A stretch of 64,000 nt of DNA, from positions 186,001 through 250,000 of the forward strand of contig NZ_JALBYQ010000004.1 of assembly GCF_022678625.1 (NCBI RefSeq), written 5' to 3'. Of the stretch, positions 18,265-25,766 are shown in pieces. Below the pieces are notes generated by a model that was given only the letters and a program-made list of their open reading frames with translations, had not been told where the DNA came from and ran no database searches. Numbering within the stretch: position 1 is the stretch's first letter; each line of letters opens with the position of its first letter. This DNA is from Aliiroseovarius subalbicans. Its GTDB lineage: Bacteria; Pseudomonadota; Alphaproteobacteria; Rhodobacterales; Rhodobacteraceae. A program made the position numbers and the translations under genes.

Positions 18265-19548
18265 ATGGCTCTGGATACCGATACCGGCATCGCTCAATAC
18301 GACGCACCCGAAAAGGACCTCTATGAGGTCGGCGAAATTCCCCCGATGGGCTATGTGCCCAAGTCGATGTACGCTTGGGCGATCCGTCGCGAACGTCACG
18401 GTGAACCCGACAAGTCGTTCCAAGTCGAAGTCGTCGACACCCCCAAGCTGGACAGCCATGAAGTGCTGGTTCTGGTGATGGCCGCTGGCGTGAACTACAA
18501 CGGCGTCTGGGCTGGTCTGGGCGTTCCGATTTCGCCCTTCGACAGCCACGGCGCCGATTATCACATCGCCGGGTCCGATGCCTCGGGCATCGTTTGGGCC
18601 GTGGGTGACAAGGTCAAGACCTGGAAAGTGGGCGACGAAGTCGTGATCCACTGCAACCAGGACGACGGCGACGACGAAGAATGCAACGGCGGCGATCCGA
18701 TGTTCTCGCCCAGCCAGCGGATCTGGGGCTATGAAACCCCCGACGGGTCCTTTGCCCAGTTTACTCGCGTGCAGGCGCAGCAGCTTCTGCCGCGTCCCAA
18801 GCACCTGACATGGGAAGAAAGCGCCTGTTACACGCTGACACTGGCCACCGCATACCGCATGCTGTTCGGCCACGCGCCGCACGAGCTGAAGCCGGGTCAG
18901 AACGTTCTGGTCTGGGGTGCCTCGGGCGGTCTGGGCAGCTTTGCGATCCAGCTGATCAACGCCGCCGGCGCAAATGCGATCGGTGTCATCAGCGACGAGG
19001 ACAAGCGCGACTTCGTCATGTCGCTGGGCGCCAAGGGCGTCATCAACCGCCGCGACTTCAACTGCTGGGGCCAGCTTCCCACGGTGAACACACCGGAATA
19101 CGGCGAGTGGTTCAAGGAAACCCGCAAATTCGGCAAGGCGATCTGGGACATCACCGGCAAGGGCAACAACGTCGACATGGTGTTCGAACACCCCGGCGAA
19201 GCCACCTTCCCGGTGTCCACCTTCGTCTGCAAAAAAGGCGGCATGGTCGTGATCTGCGCCGGCACTTCGGGCTTCAACTGCACCTTCGACGTGCGGTACA
19301 TGTGGATGCACCAGAAACGTCTTCAGGGCTCGCACTTTGCGCACCTGAAGCAGGCGGCATCGGCCAACCGCATGATGGTTGAGCGTCGGATTGATCCCTG
19401 CATGTCCGAAGTTTTCCCCTGGGCGGAGATCCCGGACGCACACATCAAGATGCTGCGCAACGAACACAAGCCCGGCAACATGGCCGTGCTGGTGCAGGCA
19501 CCCAAGACGGGCCTGCGCACGCTGGAGGACGCGCTGGACGCGCGCTGA
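18265..19548 (+). CDS. ccr: Crotonyl-CoA carboxylase/reductase
   Basis: A 427-residue member of the zinc-less medium-chain dehydrogenase/reductase family. It reductively carboxylates crotonyl-CoA with NADPH and CO2 to (2S)-ethylmalonyl-CoA, the defining step of the ethylmalonyl-CoA pathway. The NADPH fold is visible at VLVWGASGGLGSFAIQL, and the distinctive segments PISPFDSHGADYHIAGSDASG, CNQDDGDDEECNGGDPMFSP and VFEHPGEATFP are Ccr hallmarks absent from ordinary quinone reductases. A strong ribosome site (AGGAGG) precedes the ATG and an intrinsic terminator follows. It connects gcdH (crotonyl-CoA source) and ecm, both within 16 kb. The luxR-luxI genes lie directly downstream on the same strand. 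Confidence 0.97.
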   Translation: MALDTDTGIAQYDAPEKDLYEVGEIPPMGYVPKSMYAWAIRRERHGEPDKSFQVEVVDTPKLDSHEVLVLVMAAGVNYNGVWAGLGVPISPFDSHGADYHIAGSDASGIVWAVGDKVKTWKVGDEVVIHCNQDDGDDEECNGGDPMFSPSQRIWGYETPDGSFAQFTRVQAQQLLPRPKHLTWEESACYTLTLATAYRMLFGHAPHELKPGQNVLVWGASGGLGSFAIQLINAAGANAIGVISDEDKRDFVMSLGAKGVINRRDFNCWGQLPTVNTPEYGEWFKETRKFGKAIWDITGKGNNVDMVFEHPGEATFPVSTFVCKKGGMVVICAGTSGFNCTFDVRYMWMHQKRLQGSHFAHLKQAASANRMMVERRIDPCMSEVFPWAEIPDAHIKMLRNEHKPGNMAVLVQAPKTGLRTLEDALDAR

Positions 19549-19565
19549 CCCGGCTCTGAAACAGG

Positions 19566-19598
19566 AAAAAGCCCTCTGGTCTCCAGGGGGCTTTTTTT
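19566..19598 (+). terminator. Intrinsic terminator after ccr
   Basis: A ten-pair stem (AGCCCTCTGG with CCAGGGGGCT, one G:T) closes a TCT loop and is flanked by AAAAA and TTTTTTT, so it can end transcription in either direction. It begins 17 bases after the ccr stop. The following 220 bases up to the small ORF at 19819 show no further feature I can support. Confidence 0.92.
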
Positions 19599-19818
19599 GT
19601 CAGGTGGGACACGTTGTAGTTGCAACGCCCCCGCGCTGACGTGCACGAATCACCCGATTCTGCCGGAGTGTCGGAGCGTGCAGTGGGCTAAAACAAGACT
19701 AATCAAGGCCTTAAAAACAGCGCCCTCCCCGGAAATAGCGAGCCACAAACCGCGAATTTCATCAAAAAGTCACACATGTCATGGTTGTTTTCCCTTTTGT
19801 AACCTGGCGAGGCTTTAC

Positions 19819-20034
19819 ATGGCGAACGAATGGATCATTGATGTTCTTACCGACCTGAAGGCGTTTGCCGAGCGCAATGGGCTGGAGGCGACTGTGGACG
19901 TGCTGGACGACGCGCGCCTGGTGGCCCTGGCGGAACTGGCAAGCAGTGCAGGTGGCAAGGCGGAGACCACGCGGGCGCATGAAAGCGACACTCGAGACCA
20001 TCCTGGCCTCATTGCAGGCCGCAACCACGCTTGA
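19819..20034 (+). CDS. Small protein encoded immediately upstream of, and overlapping, luxR
   Basis: A 71-residue, mildly acidic protein (MANEWIIDVLTDLKAF at the start) whose last 56 bases overlap the luxR start in another frame. I recall similar 60-70 residue ORFs in front of luxR genes of other roseobacters, with the same DVL-x-DL-x-F-A and LDD-x-x-L-V-A-x-AE pattern, so it is likely a real conserved gene and not a shadow. Residues 1-45 look like two amphipathic helices; the last 25 residues, in the overlap, are polar and probably disordered. Function unknown; the coupled layout suggests it affects LuxR synthesis or activity. Confidence 0.6.
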   Translation: MANEWIIDVLTDLKAFAERNGLEATVDVLDDARLVALAELASSAGGKAETTRAHESDTRDHPGLIAGRNHA

Positions 20035-20692
20035 AGCGCTGCAGACAACGACCGATACGCTGTGTTCCTACTACAATGTCAGTCACGTGGTTTACCATTG
20101 GGTGAACGCGGTCGGCGAACGCTTTGGCGCCGGGACCTATTCGCCCGAATGGGTCGATAACTATCTCGAAAAAAACTATCTGAGCATGGATCCGGTGATC
20201 TTCGGCTGTTTCCAACGCTTCACGCCGGTCGATTGGAAAGAGCTGGATTGGTCTTCGAAATCAGCCAAGGCGATGCTGCGCGACGCGCTTGAGTTTGGCC
20301 TGGGCAACCAGGGCTATACGATCCCGATCCGGGGGCCGAAGGGACAGTTTGCGCTGTTCACGTTGAATTCGCACACGGATGACGACAGCTGGGTAGGGTT
20401 CGTTGATGAAAATGCCCGTGATCTGATGGTGCTTGCGCATGAGTTCAACAAGAAGGCGCTGGAGTTCGAACAGGGGGGCGAAGCGACCGCGACCCCGACG
20501 CTCAGCCCGCGCGAATTGTCCGCGATGAAGTGTCTGGCGCAGGGGATGAGCCGGGCCCAGGCGGCGAACGATCTGGGCATTTCCGAGCACACCCTGCGCG
20601 TTTATATCGAAGCCGCGCGCCACAAGCTGGGTGCGCTCAACACCACCCATGCGGTGGCACGCGCGCTGTCGACGGGTGTGATCATCGTGTGA
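19979..20692 (+). CDS. luxR: LuxR-family autoinducer-binding transcriptional regulator
   Basis: A 237-residue quorum-sensing regulator. Residues about 20-160 form the acyl-homoserine-lactone-binding domain (YYNVSHVVYHWVN, YSPEWVDNYLEKNYLSMDPV, with the conserved Trp/Tyr/Asp pocket), and residues 172-233 the LuxR-type helix-turn-helix (LSPRELSAMKCLAQG, NDLGISEHTLRVYIEAAR). The start at 19979 lies inside the small upstream ORF, so translation is probably coupled. The luxI synthase follows 98 bases downstream on the same strand. I found no convincing lux-box palindrome before either gene, so autoregulation cannot be read from sequence. Confidence 0.93.
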   Translation: MKATLETILASLQAATTLEALQTTTDTLCSYYNVSHVVYHWVNAVGERFGAGTYSPEWVDNYLEKNYLSMDPVIFGCFQRFTPVDWKELDWSSKSAKAMLRDALEFGLGNQGYTIPIRGPKGQFALFTLNSHTDDDSWVGFVDENARDLMVLAHEFNKKALEFEQGGEATATPTLSPRELSAMKCLAQGMSRAQAANDLGISEHTLRVYIEAARHKLGALNTTHAVARALSTGVIIV

Positions 20693-20790
20693 TCTAGCCC
20701 CTGATCCGGGCAAAACGCACGGCACATTCGGGCCTTGTTAACCAATTTTGTTCACCTTTGTTCCCAAGCACACGGACGAAGGAGCCCCCC

Positions 20791-21438
20791 ATGTTGCGTT
20801 ATCTCTATGTCAATGACTTGCCCCGTTTCCCGCTGCTGCGCGACACGATGTTCCGCGACCGGACGGAACAGTTTTCCAAACGTCTGGGCTGGGATGTGCA
20901 GGTGAACGCGGCGGGGGAAGAGCGTGACGAATACGATGCGCTGAACCCGCTCTATGTGATTTGGGAGGGTGCGGACGGCCGCCATGGCGGGTCGATGCGG
21001 TTCCTGCCCACGACCGGTGACACGATGGTAAACGACCATTTTGGTCACCTGACGGACGGCGTGCGGATCGAAAGCCCGCTGATCTGGGAATGCACCCGGT
21101 TCTGCCTGTCCCCCGGTGCGGATCGCCGTGTGTCGGCGGCACTGGCGCTGGGCGCAGGCGAACTGATGGCGGCCTTCAAGCTGGAACACTACGTCGGCGT
21201 CTTCGACCCGCGGATGGAGCGGATCTACCGTCTGATGGGGCTGGAGCCCGAGGTGATCGGTACGGACGGAGAAGGCAAGGCGCGCATTGGTGTTGGGCTT
21301 TGGGCGATGAACGACGCGGCCTTTGCGCCGACCTTGAAGCGGGTTGGCGTAACACGGGACATCAGCCGAGGCTGGCTGCGCTATTCGCTGGCGGGACACC
21401 GTTCCGACGTGGCGCAGAAGATGCCGGAAAGTGCCTGA
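20791..21438 (+). CDS. luxI: Acyl-homoserine-lactone synthase
   Basis: A 215-residue LuxI-type synthase that makes an N-acyl-homoserine lactone from S-adenosylmethionine and an acyl-ACP or acyl-CoA. Conserved family residues are visible: Arg and Phe in FRDRTEQFSKRLGWDV, EERDEYDALNPLY, GSMRFLPTTG, and the stretch ESPLIWECTRFCL. The ATG at 20791 follows GGAG at six bases; frame upstream is not needed. It pairs with luxR and lies downstream of ccr. Acyl chain length cannot be predicted. Two perfect inverted repeats follow the stop codon, the first probably serving as terminator. Confidence 0.95.
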   Translation: MLRYLYVNDLPRFPLLRDTMFRDRTEQFSKRLGWDVQVNAAGEERDEYDALNPLYVIWEGADGRHGGSMRFLPTTGDTMVNDHFGHLTDGVRIESPLIWECTRFCLSPGADRRVSAALALGAGELMAAFKLEHYVGVFDPRMERIYRLMGLEPEVIGTDGEGKARIGVGLWAMNDAAFAPTLKRVGVTRDISRGWLRYSLAGHRSDVAQKMPESA

Positions 21439-21455
21439 CCGGCAGCGTGCGGTGT

Positions 21456-21476
21456 CGGACTTTTTCAAAAAGTCCG
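21456..21476 (+). terminator. Perfect inverted repeat after luxI (CGGACTTTTT / AAAAAGTCCG)
   Basis: Ten-base arms CGGACTTTTT and AAAAAGTCCG are separated by a single C, 17 bases after the luxI stop. The hairpin has an AT-rich top and no following T run, so it is not a textbook terminator, though position suits one. A related sequence is at 23810-23833 after the SDR gene. Confidence 0.5.
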
Positions 21477-21478
21477 TG

Positions 21479-21501
21479 CCGTTTTCTTTGAAAGAAAACG
21501 G
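21479..21501. repeat. Second perfect inverted repeat (CCGTTTTCTTT / AAAGAAAACGG)
   Basis: Eleven-base arms CCGTTTTCTTT and AAAGAAAACGG flank a single G. It begins three bases after the previous repeat ends. Two adjacent perfect odd palindromes in a GC-rich genome are unlikely by chance. They could be a tandem protein-binding site, paired hairpins or part of a dispersed intergenic repeat. Confidence 0.6.
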
Positions 21502-21557
21502 GAGCGCGCCCAAGCCGGATGCTGGCGCTTGTTCGGCCGCCGGGGTAGGGTCGCATC

Positions 21558-23087
21558 ATGACCCTTCCCCAAGTTACTTTCTCTGACGACCAGGCCGAAG
21601 CACATGACCGCGTGTCCGACATGCTGCGCGGTGCCGGTGTGGATCTGGACGAGGGCCTGCTGACGCCGCTGTCGGATGGCAAGGCACAGGTCATGGCGGT
21701 GGTTGGCAAGGCCGGGTCCGGCAAGACGCTGTTGCTGGCGCAGCTCTATCACGCGTTGGAGGATGCCGGCGTCGAGGTCGTTTCGGGCGACTGGGAGGGC
21801 AAGCGGCGCAAGGACCGGCGCACCCTGGCGATCCTGGCCCCTACCAACAAGGCGGCTAGCGTGCTGCGCAACAGAGGCGTGCCCGCGACGACCATTCACC
21901 GCATTTTGTATACCCCGGTTTATGACCCCGAATACGAAAAGATCGCTGAATGGCTGGCGGGAAATGGCCCTCGGCCCGAGATCGAGGGCCTAACCGACCA
22001 AGCGCTGGACCGGGCACATGCCTTCTATCAGGTTCAGAAGTCTATCCCCGGCGCCCTTGCGGCGGCCGGTTTGCGCGGGTCGGATTTCATCACCGGTTGG
22101 AAGCGGCGCGATGATCCGCTGGACATCGGTTTTGTCGACGAAAGCAGCATGCTGGACCAAAAGCAGTTCGACGATTTGCGCGAGATTTTCCCGACCCTGG
22201 TCCTGTTCGGCGATCCGGCGCAGTTGGCGCCTGTGGGGCAGTCGGGCGAGATGGTGTTTGACAAGCTGGGTGGAAATCGGCGGCTGGAACTGCACCGCAT
22301 TCACCGGCAGGAGCAGGATAATCCGATCCTGGACCTGGCCCATGCGCTGGCCGACCCTGTCTTGGGCTTCGAGGATTTCGAGCGCATGATCGAAGACGCC
22401 GCGCGGCGCGATGATCGCGTGGTGCTGGCCCCCCGGGTCAACGCCGACCTCATGTCCCGCAGCCCTGTGCTGGTGTGGCGCAACGTGACCCGCGTGCGTC
22501 TGATCCGCGCCTTCCGCATGGCATTCGACGCGCCCGAGCATGAGCTGTTGCCCGGCGAGCCGCTGATCTGTGACGGGATCGAACTGCCTTTGAAGCACCG
22601 CAAGAAACGCATCGACCTTGAGGCGCGTGGCCTGATTAAGGGCGCGCAATGCGTCTATCTGGGGCCGGGCAACAAGCCGGGATTTTCCCGGCTGCACGTG
22701 ATGGGCGCCGAAGACCCGCGGGTCTCGGCGGCCTCGATCATCAAGATCGAATTGCCGGACGAGGAAGAACCCTTCATCCCCTATGCTGCCCGCATGGGGG
22801 CGGCGTTTCTGCACGGTGCGGCGGTGACCATTCACAAGGCGCAAGGGTCGCAATGGCCTGAGGTGCAGGTCTTTGCCCCGGATATCTGGGCCGCCTCGCG
22901 GGCGGGGCGGATGGAGGCGGGGTTACCTTTGTGGAAGCGGTTGGCCTATGTCGCGATCACACGTGCCGAAACGCGGCTGCACTGGGTGAAACGTTATGCG
23001 CTGGCGCGCCCATCTGCGCCTTTGGACACGGCGGATCTGCAAGTCGCGCCGGTACCCTTGACCCTGGAGGTGCAAGATGACGCGTAG
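21558..23087 (+). CDS. RecD-like superfamily 1 DNA helicase
   Basis: A 509-residue SF1B-type helicase related to RecD/RecD2 and phage Dda. Motif I is GKAGSGKT (50-57), motif Ia APTNKAAS, motif II DESS (194-197), motif III FGDPAQLAPVG, motif V VTIHKAQGSQWPEV and motif VI YVAITRAETRL. It would translocate 5' to 3' on single-stranded DNA using ATP. No recB or recC genes are adjacent, and alphaproteobacteria generally use AddAB, so this is a stand-alone helicase of unclear role in repair or replication restart. It overlaps the downstream SDR gene by 11 bases, so the two are co-translated despite unrelated functions. Confidence 0.85.
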   Translation: MTLPQVTFSDDQAEAHDRVSDMLRGAGVDLDEGLLTPLSDGKAQVMAVVGKAGSGKTLLLAQLYHALEDAGVEVVSGDWEGKRRKDRRTLAILAPTNKAASVLRNRGVPATTIHRILYTPVYDPEYEKIAEWLAGNGPRPEIEGLTDQALDRAHAFYQVQKSIPGALAAAGLRGSDFITGWKRRDDPLDIGFVDESSMLDQKQFDDLREIFPTLVLFGDPAQLAPVGQSGEMVFDKLGGNRRLELHRIHRQEQDNPILDLAHALADPVLGFEDFERMIEDAARRDDRVVLAPRVNADLMSRSPVLVWRNVTRVRLIRAFRMAFDAPEHELLPGEPLICDGIELPLKHRKKRIDLEARGLIKGAQCVYLGPGNKPGFSRLHVMGAEDPRVSAASIIKIELPDEEEPFIPYAARMGAAFLHGAAVTIHKAQGSQWPEVQVFAPDIWAASRAGRMEAGLPLWKRLAYVAITRAETRLHWVKRYALARPSAPLDTADLQVAPVPLTLEVQDDA

Positions 23088-23808
23088 CATTCTGATTACC
23101 GGCGCCAGCGCGGGCATTGGCCGCGCGACGGCCGAGCTGTTCCTGCGCGAAGGCTGGACCGTCGGCTTGCTGGCGCGGCGTGGCGCTGTTCTGGAGGAGG
23201 TCGCAGCCGGGCGGACGAACGCCGTGGTGCTGGAGGCTGATGTCACCGACGCGGCGGCAGTTGAGGCGGCGTTTGACCGGTTCACCGGGGCTGCTGGAGG
23301 CCTGGACGTGTTGTTCAACAACGCAGGCCTGTTCACCCCGGCCGCGATGATCGATGAGGTCACGCTGGAGGATTGGCACCAGGCGGTGAACGTGAACCTG
23401 ACAGGGATGTTCTTGTGCGCCCGGGCCGCGTTTGCCCGGATGCGGGGGCAGGATCCGCAGGGTGGTCGGATCATCAACAACGGGTCGATCTCGGCCCATG
23501 TGCCGCGTGAGGGCGCGGTGACCTATACGGTCACGAAACACGCGATCACCGGGTTGACCCGACAGCTGAGCCTGGACGGACGCGGGTTCGACATTGCCTG
23601 CGGCCAGATCGACATCGGCAACGCGCGCACGGAGCTGTTGCAGGGGATCATCGACGCTGCAGTCGAGGCGGGGGAGACGCCGCCGCCGACGATGGACGTG
23701 GCAGACGTGGCGCGCTCGGTCCTGCACATGGCGACACTACCCGCCGAAGCAAACGTGCAGTTCATGACGGTGATGGCGACCAAGATGCCTTTCATCGGGC
23801 GTGGATAG
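23077..23808 (+). CDS. Short-chain dehydrogenase/reductase
   Basis: A 243-residue classical SDR. TGASAGIGRA (8-17) is the NAD(P) site, NNAG (81-84) the structural motif, and Ser137, Tyr150 and Lys154 (YTVTK) the catalytic residues. It oxidises or reduces an unknown alcohol/ketone. The first codons overlap the end of the RecD-like helicase gene, with GGAGG just before the ATG. An imperfect hairpin follows its stop codon. No neighbour indicates a pathway. Confidence 0.88.
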   Translation: MTRSILITGASAGIGRATAELFLREGWTVGLLARRGAVLEEVAAGRTNAVVLEADVTDAAAVEAAFDRFTGAAGGLDVLFNNAGLFTPAAMIDEVTLEDWHQAVNVNLTGMFLCARAAFARMRGQDPQGGRIINNGSISAHVPREGAVTYTVTKHAITGLTRQLSLDGRGFDIACGQIDIGNARTELLQGIIDAAVEAGETPPPTMDVADVARSVLHMATLPAEANVQFMTVMATKMPFIGRG

Positions 23809-23809
23809 T

Positions 23810-23833
23810 CCGAGTTTTTGAAAACAACTCCGG
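23810..23833 (+). terminator. Imperfect inverted repeat directly after the SDR stop codon
   Basis: CCGAGTT pairs with AACTCCGG, with one bulge, around a T- and A-rich centre, two bases after the stop codon. It resembles in design the repeat at 21456-21476 (a CGGA/CCGA base, T5 then A4-5, closing TCCG). Likely terminator, with the complementary strand also able to end the convergent TIGR02186 gene. Confidence 0.5.
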
Positions 23834-23855
23834 TCACAAGGGCGCAAAGCCTGTG

Positions 23856-24617
23856 TCAGGTGCGCAGGATCAACCGGAAGGCCGCGGATGCGCCCCAGCC
23901 CGCCGCGATGGCGATGACGAGTGACAGGATGCCATAAACCAACGGGCGTTCATGCGCGAGGTTGAAGATCCAGCGCTCAAGCCCGACCTTTTGCACGTTG
24001 ATGATCGTTTCGTATTGCGACGCGACATAGCCGCCGCGGGTCAGGTAGATGCGGGTGCGGTATTCGCCCTCGGTCAGGTTGGCTGGCAACAGGATGCGGG
24101 TGTCGAACAGGGTGTCCTGCGCCAGTTTCACCGCGTTTTCTTCAACTTTGTAAAGCCCCGCGTCACCACGGATGCGTACCACGGCCTCGGCAAAGTCGCG
24201 TGGGTTCAACCCTTCCTGGGCCTCGCCGACCAGGCGGATCGCCTGGGGGATGGAAATGTGGTGGCGCAGGTCGTCGATCTCGCTGATCGAGTTCGCCAGC
24301 GTGTTCGACGTGGCCACGGCATAGAAGGACGGGGCCGAATCCACAAGAACGGCGTCGGTGTTCACCCAGATGCCCCAGCGCTTAGCCTTGCGGCGCACGG
24401 TGACCGGGTGCGACGGGCCTTCGACCACGACGACGACCTCAAGCGGTTCGCCCACAGGCGCGGGGGCGTCACGCTTCACCGCGCCGAAGATCAGGATTTC
24501 GGAGCCGACGAAGGTGGCGGTGATTGACACGCGGTTCTGGCTGAGGCCGGCGACAACCTGTTCGCCACGTGCGGGAAGGATCATCAGCATGAGAAGAGCA
24601 AGCGCGAGGCGGATCAT
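23856..24617 (-). CDS. TIGR02186-family membrane-anchored protein
   Basis: A 253-residue exported protein: signal sequence at residues 1-18 (MIRLALALLMLMILPARG), a periplasmic beta-rich domain, and a C-terminal membrane segment at about 225-245 (PLVYGILSLVIAIAAGWGA). The pattern EQVVAGLSQNRVSITATFVGSEILIFGA matches TIGR02186, a family found next to TauE/SafE permeases in alphaproteobacteria. It follows the tauE-like gene with only one base between, so the two form an operon and probably a joint membrane complex. The start at 24617 is used because it directly follows the upstream stop; an ATG-equivalent nine codons earlier would overlap. Function unknown. Confidence 0.75.
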   Translation of the reverse strand: MIRLALALLMLMILPARGEQVVAGLSQNRVSITATFVGSEILIFGAVKRDAPAPVGEPLEVVVVVEGPSHPVTVRRKAKRWGIWVNTDAVLVDSAPSFYAVATSNTLANSISEIDDLRHHISIPQAIRLVGEAQEGLNPRDFAEAVVRIRGDAGLYKVEENAVKLAQDTLFDTRILLPANLTEGEYRTRIYLTRGGYVASQYETIINVQKVGLERWIFNLAHERPLVYGILSLVIAIAAGWGASAAFRLILRT

Positions 24618-24618
24618 A

Positions 24619-25533
24619 TCAATGCCCCCCCGCGCCAAGTTCATAGAGCTCCGACGGCATCAAGAGCAGGTCCAGCGCCAGCTTGCCACAGACCGCCAGC
24701 ACCATGATGGCCAGGAGAATGCGCAGTTGTTCGGCCTTCAACTTGACTCCGATCCGCGCGCCGATCTGGGCGCCAATGACGCCGCCGATCAGCAGAAGGA
24801 CGGCAAGCCCCATGTCCACGGTGAAGTTCGTGGTGGCGTGCAGAAGCGTGGTGAAGGCGGTGACAAAGATGATCTGGAACAGCGACGTACCCACGACCAC
24901 CTTGGTCGGCATGCCCAGCAGATAAATCATCGCGGGCACCATGATGAAGCCACCACCGACGCCCATGATCGCGGCCAGGATGCCGACCAGCACGCCGACA
25001 ATGATCGGCGGGATGACCGAGATATACAGCCCCGAGGTGCGGAATTTCATCTTGAAGGGCAGGTTGTGCACCCAGGTGTGCTTGCGCCGCGTCGACACCG
25101 GCGCGCCGCCGCGTGTCTTCATGATCGCGCGCAGGCTTTCCAGGAACATCAGCCCGCCGATGATGCCCAGGAAGATCACATAGGACAGTTTGACCAGAAG
25201 ATCGACCTGACCCATCGCCTTGAGGTAGTTGAACAGCTGCACGCCAAGTGCGGCGCCGATCAGACCGCCGACAAGCAGCACCAGACCCATCCTCAGATCC
25301 ACCGTCTTGCGCTTGAAATGCGCCAGCACGCCTGAGAAAGACGAGGCGACGATCTGGTTCGCTTCGGTGGCGACGGCCACGGCGGGCGGGATGCCGATGA
25401 AGAACAGCAGGGGCGTCATCAGGAACCCTCCGCCAACGCCAAACATGCCCGACAGGATGCCGACGATACCGCCGAGACCCAGAAGCAGGAACGCGTTTAC
25501 CGAGACCTCGGCAATGGGAAGGTAGATTTGCAT
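24619..25533 (-). CDS. TauE/SafE-family sulfite/organosulfonate exporter-like permease
   Basis: A 304-residue integral membrane protein with about eight predicted segments. The two repeated family motifs are clear: GGIVGILSGMFGVGGGFLMTPLL near the N-terminus and ILAAIMGVGGGFIMVPAMIY in the second half. Members export sulfite or sulfoacetate or take up anions; the substrate here is unknown, although it is probably a small sulfur or carboxylate anion. The ATG at 25533 has no strong ribosome site; a TTG two codons upstream is possible. It leads a two-gene operon with the TIGR02186 gene. The 233 bases upstream contain only a GACACTT/AAGTGTC inverted pair of doubtful meaning. Confidence 0.85.
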   Translation of the reverse strand: MQIYLPIAEVSVNAFLLLGLGGIVGILSGMFGVGGGFLMTPLLFFIGIPPAVAVATEANQIVASSFSGVLAHFKRKTVDLRMGLVLLVGGLIGAALGVQLFNYLKAMGQVDLLVKLSYVIFLGIIGGLMFLESLRAIMKTRGGAPVSTRRKHTWVHNLPFKMKFRTSGLYISVIPPIIVGVLVGILAAIMGVGGGFIMVPAMIYLLGMPTKVVVGTSLFQIIFVTAFTTLLHATTNFTVDMGLAVLLLIGGVIGAQIGARIGVKLKAEQLRILLAIMVLAVCGKLALDLLLMPSELYELGAGGH

Positions 25534-25732
25534 GTTCAACTACTGGTGCAAGAACTTGAATGTGTCCAGTGCCCCTGCGGCAAACTGACACTTCATTAGT
25601 GCGACAAATCGGAGCGGTGTGTCACGTAATAAGTGTCGGCGGCCCCGCTTTCGCAGCAATTATTAGATCAGCAAGCCGTCCTGGGACGCAAAGTTGGGCG
25701 TGCGCGGGGTGTTGAGAATCACCTTTCTTGCG

Positions 25733-25758
25733 GCGACCGGGCGCAATGACCCGGTCGC
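25733..25758 (-). terminator. GC-rich hairpin after the BMP transporter operon
   Basis: A perfect nine-pair stem (GCGACCGGG with CCCGGTCGC, eight-base loop) begins eight bases after the last permease stop on the minus strand. It lacks a T run, so it may be a weak or Rho-assisted terminator or an mRNA-stabilising end. Confidence 0.5.
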
Positions 25759-25766
25759 GCGTAGGT

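Noticed and set aside
19599-19818. Possible lux box upstream of the small ORF and luxR
   Set aside because: I saw short inverted words such as GTTGTAGTTGCAAC, but no 18-20 bp palindrome of lux-box form; not reported as a site. The gap luxR-luxI (20693-20790) was also searched without success.
25586-25638. Inverted pair GACACTT...AAGTGTC upstream of the TauE-like gene
   Set aside because: Seven-base arms about 38 bases apart are weak and not better than chance.
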